A DNA stretch of 64,000 bases from Verrucomicrobiaceae bacterium. Lineage in GTDB: Bacteria > Verrucomicrobiota > Verrucomicrobiia > Verrucomicrobiales > Verrucomicrobiaceae. The notes under the pieces are model-generated. The model did no database searches, was not told where the DNA came from, and saw only the letters and a program-made list of their open reading frames with translations. Position numbers and translations under genes: made by a program. The stretch is taken from the NCBI GenBank assembly GCA_019694165.1, contig JAIBCL010000015.1, forward strand, positions 1 through 64,000, in the 5' to 3' direction. This document shows, one piece after another, positions 58,968 through 64,000 of this stretch (positions within the stretch are counted from its first letter, which is position 1; each line of letters begins with the position of its first letter).

Positions 58968-58971
58968 GCAC

Positions 58972-61900
58972 ATGAGCGAAGAATTCGATCATCGCATTGC
59001 ACGGTTCGATGGAATCATCCAACGAAGCGAATCCGTGTTGAAGGACCGGCCGGACCAGGCCGCGTTGCGCCTTAACCTTGGCACCGCACGCTCTTTGCGC
59101 GACCTGCTAAGGCGTAGGCAGTTGATGGCTGAAGAGGGGGTGCTCTTGTCGTCTGGAGTTACGCCGTATCATGCCAAATTCTTTGCGGCTGAATTGCTGC
59201 GACGGACACCAGACGGCGAGGATCGTTTCGCGAGCACGCTCATGGATGCCAAGGTTGACTTGAACCCTCACCAGGTAGACGCCGCGCTGTTTGCATTTCG
59301 ATCCCCTCTCTCGCAAGGCGCACTGCTGGCGGATGAAGTCGGACTGGGCAAGACAATAGAGGCCGGGCTGGTGCTCGCGCAATTTTGGGCCGAGCGCCGC
59401 CGTCGCATCCTCATTATCGTGCCAGCGAGCTTACGGATGCAATGGCGCCAGGAACTGGAGGACAAGTTTCATCTCCGCTCGCTCATCCTGGAAACGAAAT
59501 CCTTCAACACCGATGTAAAAGCTGGCATCCCGAATCCATTCGACCGTCCGCAGGACGATCCGCGCATCGTCATTGTTTCCTACAACTTCGCGCGCAACAA
59601 ATCAGCGCAAGTGGCGGCTGTCCCATGGGATCTGGTCATCATGGATGAGGCCCATCGGATGCGCAATGTTTACAAAAAAGGCAACAGAATTGCGCGGGAG
59701 TTGCGAGATTGCTTGAAGAACAGGCGCAAGATTCTACTCACGGCAACGCCACTGCAAAACACCCTGATGGAGCTCTATGGCCTGGTGAGCTTCATTGACG
59801 ACTATTTGTTTGGCGATCCCAAGAGCTTTGCGTCACAGTTTACCAACGGTGACAGCAACTTCACTGAATTGAAAGCGCGACTCGCACCAGTGTGCAAACG
59901 CACATTGCGGAAAGACGTTCAGGAATATGTTCAGTTCACCAAGCGTGTTTCGCTCACAATCAAGTTCCGGCCCACGGACGAGGAGCATCAGGTCTATGAG
60001 ATGATCTCCAGCTATTTGCAGCGCGCTTCGTTGCAAGCGTTGCCATCGAGCCAGCGGAGCCTGATGACGCTGGTGCTGCGAAAGCTCCTGGCTTCATCCA
60101 CTTTTGCAATCGCGGGTGCCCTTGAGTCCCTCGGTCGGAAACTGCGCGAGCGGCTTATCGAAAATGCGGATGCCGCGAAGAAGGCCGAAGAGTTGCGCGA
60201 AGAACTCGCCGGAGACTTCGAGGAGTATGACGACATCCAGGAAGAGTGGGATGATGAGGGGGTGCCTTCTGAATTTCTCTCGCCTGATGACATCACTGCG
60301 ATCGAGGATGAGATTGCTGAACTAGATGCTTTTCGCACTCGCGCCACAGCCATCGTGGAGAATGCGAAGGGCCAGACTGTGCTCACAGCTCTGGAGAAGG
60401 GCTTCTCGGAAGCCGCCCGCAACGGTGCAGCGCAGAAGGCGATCATCTTTACGGAATCCCGACGCACCCAGGAGTATTTGGTTCGTATTCTGGAGAAGAC
60501 ACCATACGCAGACGGCATTGTGTTGTTCAATGGCTCTAACAGCGATGCTCGTTCCCAGAAGATTTACCGCGACTGGCTGAAGCTCCACGCCAACTCAGAC
60601 CGCGTCACCGGCTCCCGCACTGCTGACAGTCGCGCGGCACTCGTTGATTATTTCCGTGACCGAGGCCAGATCATGATTGCGACTGAGGCTGCGGCAGAGG
60701 GGATTAACCTGCAGTTCTGCTCGCTGCTCATCAATTACGACCTCCCGTGGAACCCTCAACGGATCGAACAACGCATCGGTCGCTGCCACCGTTACGGGCA
60801 GAAGCATGATGTCGTGGTTGTGAACTTCCTCAATGAACGCAACGAAGCCGACCAGAGGGTGCTTCAACTGTTGGAAGAAAAATTCCAACTGTTCAGCGGA
60901 ATATTCGGGGCCAGCGACGAAGTGCTCGGTGCGATTGAAAACGGAGTCGATTTCGAGCGCAGGATTCTCGACATCTACCAGCGTTGCCGCACGCGGGAGG
61001 AAATTCAGACGCAGTTCAATTTTTTGCAAGACGATCTCAGGGAGAAAATTCAATCCACCAAGAACGAGGCCCATCAGCGGCTCATGGACAACTTCGACAC
61101 CACCGTGGTAGAACGCCTGCGAAGTCTCAAACATGAAGGGCAGGCCGCCGTCCATCGGCACGAACGCTGGCTGTGGGATGTGACCCGTCACGTCTTGGGC
61201 AACCGCGCAGCCTTTATGCCGGATCGCTTTGCCTTTATTTTACATGAGAGCCCGCTGCCGGATCAAGTCCCGACTGGTTACTACTCGCTCGCGCGTCACG
61301 GGAGTAGCGGACACACCTACCGTTTCGGCGGAGAATTCGCGCAGCATGTTTTGCAGCAGGTCACCCAGCAGCAGCTTCCTCCCGCGAGCCTCGTCTTTGA
61401 CAGCGCCAGCCCTGGTGTGCGCATCACTCCGCTGCGGGAGCGTCGCGGCAGCAGTGGCACGCTCCTTCTCAGTCGTGTCTCAATGGACTACTCAGACAAA
61501 ACCGGTCATGATGAGGTGATTCTCTCTGCTGTCTGCGATTCAGGCGAAGTATTGGATGACGAAATGGCCCGCGACTTGTTCCGGCTGCCCGCAAAGGTCG
61601 AGCCGCAGGTTAATACACCTGACATTGCGCCGCTCGCGGCTCATCGTGATGAGCGTGCCAACGACATTTTCAGCAAGGCTGATCAACGTAATGCCGAACT
61701 GTTTGAGCAGGAAACGACCAAACTCGATGGCTGGGCGACGGATATGAAGAAGAGCCTTGAAGCGGAATTGAAGCAACTCGACCAAGAGATCGCCGATGCG
61801 AAGCGGCAGGGCAAGACCGCGCCCAGTCTCGCCGAGAAAATTGAATGGCAGCGCAAGCAGAAAGCCTTCGAGCAGCGCCGAAAAGAACGCCGCCGCCAGC

Positions 61901-62022
61901 TTTACGATGAGCAGGACAAGGTGGACGACCGGCGCGGCAAGCTCATTAATGAAGCCGAGGAAAAGCTCCGCCAGACGCGCAGCGTTGAGGAACTCTTTGT
62001 CATTCGCTGGAAGATTGCATGA
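58972..62022 (+). CDS. SNF2-family helicase/ATPase
   Basis: This 1016-residue protein has an N-terminal helical domain (about 95 residues), the SNF2 ATPase with motif I LLADEVGLGKTIEAG (121-128), motif II DEAH (225-228), motif III LLTATPLQNTLMELYG, an acidic insert (EEYDDIQEEWDDEG), motif V GQIMIATEAAAEGINLQFCS and motif VI RIEQRIGRCHRYGQ. The C-terminal 300 residues include a long coiled coil (EAELKQLDQEIADAKRQG). ATG 58972 is preferred; an earlier in-frame ATG at 58753 would overlap the upstream gene by 215 bp. Such helicases serve in DISARM and type III-like defence; the next genes favour a Mod-linked system. Confidence 0.88.
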   Translation: MSEEFDHRIARFDGIIQRSESVLKDRPDQAALRLNLGTARSLRDLLRRRQLMAEEGVLLSSGVTPYHAKFFAAELLRRTPDGEDRFASTLMDAKVDLNPHQVDAALFAFRSPLSQGALLADEVGLGKTIEAGLVLAQFWAERRRRILIIVPASLRMQWRQELEDKFHLRSLILETKSFNTDVKAGIPNPFDRPQDDPRIVIVSYNFARNKSAQVAAVPWDLVIMDEAHRMRNVYKKGNRIARELRDCLKNRRKILLTATPLQNTLMELYGLVSFIDDYLFGDPKSFASQFTNGDSNFTELKARLAPVCKRTLRKDVQEYVQFTKRVSLTIKFRPTDEEHQVYEMISSYLQRASLQALPSSQRSLMTLVLRKLLASSTFAIAGALESLGRKLRERLIENADAAKKAEELREELAGDFEEYDDIQEEWDDEGVPSEFLSPDDITAIEDEIAELDAFRTRATAIVENAKGQTVLTALEKGFSEAARNGAAQKAIIFTESRRTQEYLVRILEKTPYADGIVLFNGSNSDARSQKIYRDWLKLHANSDRVTGSRTADSRAALVDYFRDRGQIMIATEAAAEGINLQFCSLLINYDLPWNPQRIEQRIGRCHRYGQKHDVVVVNFLNERNEADQRVLQLLEEKFQLFSGIFGASDEVLGAIENGVDFERRILDIYQRCRTREEIQTQFNFLQDDLREKIQSTKNEAHQRLMDNFDTTVVERLRSLKHEGQAAVHRHERWLWDVTRHVLGNRAAFMPDRFAFILHESPLPDQVPTGYYSLARHGSSGHTYRFGGEFAQHVLQQVTQQQLPPASLVFDSASPGVRITPLRERRGSSGTLLLSRVSMDYSDKTGHDEVILSAVCDSGEVLDDEMARDLFRLPAKVEPQVNTPDIAPLAAHRDERANDIFSKADQRNAELFEQETTKLDGWATDMKKSLEAELKQLDQEIADAKRQGKTAPSLAEKIEWQRKQKAFEQRRKERRRQLYDEQDKVDDRRGKLINEAEEKLRQTRSVEELFVIRWKIA

Positions 62023-62525
62023 GTGAGGAAACACCAGCCACGCTCGATGTGCCGGAGGTTGAACCGTTCGAGTTCGAGCTTCCCACTGGCTACCGCGTGC
62101 GCGTCGCCGCGATGGTTGTGAAGCAGACGCCAATGATGGAGGACTATCTGCGCGGTGCCGGCGTGTTGGAAATTTGTGTCGTGCGCGTGTATTGCAACCA
62201 GGATCATCACCTCAACCGCATGGTGCTCATGCACGAGTTCCACGCATCCTCGGAGTTCGAACCGCACGTCCTGCCGCGTGTCTGGGAGTGGCTGGCGGGG
62301 TTTGTAGCTCAACGGCTTCATCTGGAATTTGAATCGCTGGATGACTTTATTGAAGCACTGGAGAACGAACTCTCCCGTGGCACGTTCGAGGAGGAGGAAG
62401 CTGTGGAGCACATTGAGCACATTCCGGAGATCTGCGAGCCGGAAGCGTTTGACCACGAGGACGACTCCATCCACAACGACCAGAACGAACCATCTGGCCC
62501 CGACACACTCGGGAGCCGCACCTGA
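62019..62525 (+). CDS. Acidic hypothetical protein between helicase and Mod
   Basis: The 168-residue protein overlaps the helicase stop by 4 bp (ATGA) and ends 3 bp before the methyltransferase gene. It contains FEFELPTGYRVRVAAMVVKQ, RMVLMHEFHASSEFEPHVLP and a Glu/Asp-rich C-terminus (EHIEHIPEICEPEAFDHEDD). The tight spacing suggests it works with its neighbours. No function is recognised. Confidence 0.65.
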   Translation: MSEETPATLDVPEVEPFEFELPTGYRVRVAAMVVKQTPMMEDYLRGAGVLEICVVRVYCNQDHHLNRMVLMHEFHASSEFEPHVLPRVWEWLAGFVAQRLHLEFESLDDFIEALENELSRGTFEEEEAVEHIEHIPEICEPEAFDHEDDSIHNDQNEPSGPDTLGSRT

Positions 62526-62528
62526 ATC

Positions 62529-64000
62529 ATGCCTGCGCCGAAGCAAAAACTCGAACTCAATTGGATCGGCAAGGAAGTCCGCCCGAAATTGGAGCCGCGG
62601 ATCCTGCTATGCGATCCGGAGAAAAGCTACCACTCACCGCACCGCGTCTCGGCGAATGACATCTTCGACAACACTCTGATCCACGGAGACAATCTGCTTG
62701 CTCTCAAAGCCTTAGAACAGGAATTCACGGGCAAGGTCAAGTGCATCTACATAGACCCGCCCTTCAACACAGGACAGGCATTGGAGCACTACGACGATGG
62801 CGTCGAGCATTCGATATGGCTCTCCTTGATGCGAGACCGATTGGAAATTCTTCATCGCCTGCTTTCAAATGACGGTTCAATTTTCGTCCACATAGATGAC
62901 AACGAACTGGGTTACTTGCTGGTCCTGATGGACCAAATTTTCCAGCGTGCCAATCGCATGTCCGTAATCGCCTTCAAGCAGGGGGCTCCAACAGGACACA
63001 AGGCCATCAATCCTGGATGTGTGACGACAACGAATTTCATTTTGCTTTACGCCAAGCAAAAGGCAGCGTGGAAGCCGAAGCGTCTATTCACCGGTCGCGA
63101 ACGAGATAATCGCTACAATCAATTCTTGCTGAACCCCGACGAGCCGTTTCCGAAATGGCAGTTTGTGACGCTTACACGTGGCTTCGCTCAGCACCTCGGC
63201 GTAACAGAAAAGGAGGCGCGCGCCCGCGCGAAGGCAAGCCCGGCTATCCTTGATGAGTTTGTAATTCAGCACGCGAACCATGTCGTTCGTTTGGCTCAAC
63301 CGGATTACGACGCTGTGAGTGAAGCGGCGCGTAAAATGATCGACGAATCTTCCGCCCAAGCTGATCACATCTTCAAATTGGATCGAGAGAAACACTCCGA
63401 TATGTATTTCGTCGGTGGTGAACGCATTTTATTTTATCGCGACAAGCTAAAGAACATCGATGGGGAACTTGTCGCAGGCGAGCCGCTTACAACTCTCTGG
63501 GATGATCTACTTTCAAATAACCTTCACAATGAAGGCGGGGTCGAGTTCCCGAAAGGCAAAAAGCCTGAAGCTCTCATCAAACGCGTTCTAGACCTCACCA
63601 CAGAAGAAGGCGACCTAGTTTTGGACTCGTTCGGCGGATCAGGCACTACAGGAGCAGTTGCTCATAAGATGAAGCGGCGCTGGATAATGGTCGAGCTGCG
63701 CGAGCACTGCAAAACCCATGTGCTTCCAAGGATGCGAAGGGTGATTGATGGAACTGACCTGAGCGGAATCACAAAGGCTGTTAGCTGGAAGGGCGGCGGC
63801 GGTTTTCGCTACTACCGGCTCGCGCCGTCGCTCGTGGAGATGGACCGCTGGGGCAATGCAGTCATCAACAAAGCCTTCAATCCTTCCATGCTCGCGGAAG
63901 CCGTGTGCAAACTGGAGGGCTTCACCTACGCCCCAAGCGAGACCGTCTGGTGGCAGCACGGACATTCCAGTGAACGCGATTTCATCTGGGTCACCACGCA
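62529..64000 (+). CDS. Partial type III-like DNA methyltransferase (Mod)
   Basis: The frame runs from ATG 62529 off the window end (490 codons seen). It has motif IV DPPFNTG at residues 76-82, then IWLSLMRDRLEIL, IFVHIDDNELGYLLVLMDQI, a target-recognition-like middle, and the SAM-binding motif FGGSGTTG near 368-375. The order IV before I marks a beta-class adenine methylase, typical of type III Mod subunits. The partner Res nuclease would be expected downstream, outside the window. Confidence 0.88.
   Translation, partial: MPAPKQKLELNWIGKEVRPKLEPRILLCDPEKSYHSPHRVSANDIFDNTLIHGDNLLALKALEQEFTGKVKCIYIDPPFNTGQALEHYDDGVEHSIWLSLMRDRLEILHRLLSNDGSIFVHIDDNELGYLLVLMDQIFQRANRMSVIAFKQGAPTGHKAINPGCVTTTNFILLYAKQKAAWKPKRLFTGRERDNRYNQFLLNPDEPFPKWQFVTLTRGFAQHLGVTEKEARARAKASPAILDEFVIQHANHVVRLAQPDYDAVSEAARKMIDESSAQADHIFKLDREKHSDMYFVGGERILFYRDKLKNIDGELVAGEPLTTLWDDLLSNNLHNEGGVEFPKGKKPEALIKRVLDLTTEEGDLVLDSFGGSGTTGAVAHKMKRRWIMVELREHCKTHVLPRMRRVIDGTDLSGITKAVSWKGGGGFRYYRLAPSLVEMDRWGNAVINKAFNPSMLAEAVCKLEGFTYAPSETVWWQHGHSSERDFIWVTT

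Noticed and set aside
58753-58971. Upstream extension of the SNF2 helicase
   Set aside because: The extra 73 residues overlap the preceding gene in another frame and look non-coding; ATG 58972 follows that gene's stop by a few bases.
58972-64000. DISARM class 1 or BREX assignment
   Set aside because: A SNF2 helicase and a methylase are present, but no DrmA, DrmB, DrmC, PglZ or BrxC-like gene is visible, and the methylase is type III Mod-like with motif IV before motif I.
1-64000. Search for tRNA, rRNA, integrase, transposase and attachment sites
   Set aside because: None could be supported. Without an integrase or a repeat flanking the element I cannot say whether it is integrated or a free phage-plasmid.

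Overview
The window is high-GC bacterial DNA. Many genes start without a Shine-Dalgarno sequence, behind A/C-rich leaders that often end in ACCATG. Together with the gene content this suggests a member of the Verrucomicrobiota, but that is an inference with no marker gene behind it. There is no rRNA or tRNA gene, no CRISPR array, no transposase and no integrase that I can recognise.

Region 1 (1-9.2 kb, minus strand) is a tailed-phage packaging and head module. In transcription order it holds an XRE regulator, a metallophosphoesterase, small and large terminase, a lysis cassette (holin-like protein, Cys/His endolysin, TM/coiled-coil protein), a gpW-like joiner, portal, a small protein, an S49 protease fused to a scaffold-like coiled coil, the major capsid protein and a partial virion protein. 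Region 2 (9.3-19.6 kb, plus strand) is an early or modification module: a ParB-like protein, a GT-A glycosyltransferase, a RarA C-terminal-like protein, an ATP-dependent DNA ligase, an amidoligase, a class II glutamine amidotransferase, a second ligase-like nucleotidyltransferase, two AAA+ ATPases and small conserved proteins. Four copies of a structured intergenic element punctuate it.

Region 3 (19.6-46.1 kb, minus strand) is a heavy-metal resistance island. It has three complete tripartite RND efflux systems (one CusCBA-type for Cu/Ag and two Czc-like), each preceded by a small secreted Cys-rich protein. It also carries a Zn/Cd/Pb-type P1B ATPase, TRASH/YHS-type metal-binding proteins, a CnrY-CnrX-CnrH-like ECF sigma cassette with two matching candidate promoters, and a decayed CDF transporter at its left edge.

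Region 4 (46.5-57.7 kb, minus strand) is a phage replication and recombination module: a ribbon-helix-helix regulator, small proteins, a Sak4-like RecA-fold ATPase, a Cys-containing PD-(D/E)XK nuclease, a DUF669-like protein, an SF2 helicase, a primase-helicase, family A DNA polymerase, DNA-binding proteins and a DUF559-like nuclease. Regions 1, 2 and 4 share dispersed palindromes (TTCGTTGCGCAACGAA, and TCCGCA-N3-TGCGGA types) that I did not find in region 3. The simplest reading is one phage-like element that carries the metal island as cargo.

Region 5 (57.7-64 kb, plus strand) starts at a divergent promoter with an RHH-like protein and an unknown protein, then a 1016-residue SNF2-type helicase, a small acidic protein and a type III-like Mod methyltransferase cut by the window end. 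This looks like a restriction or anti-phage defence operon.
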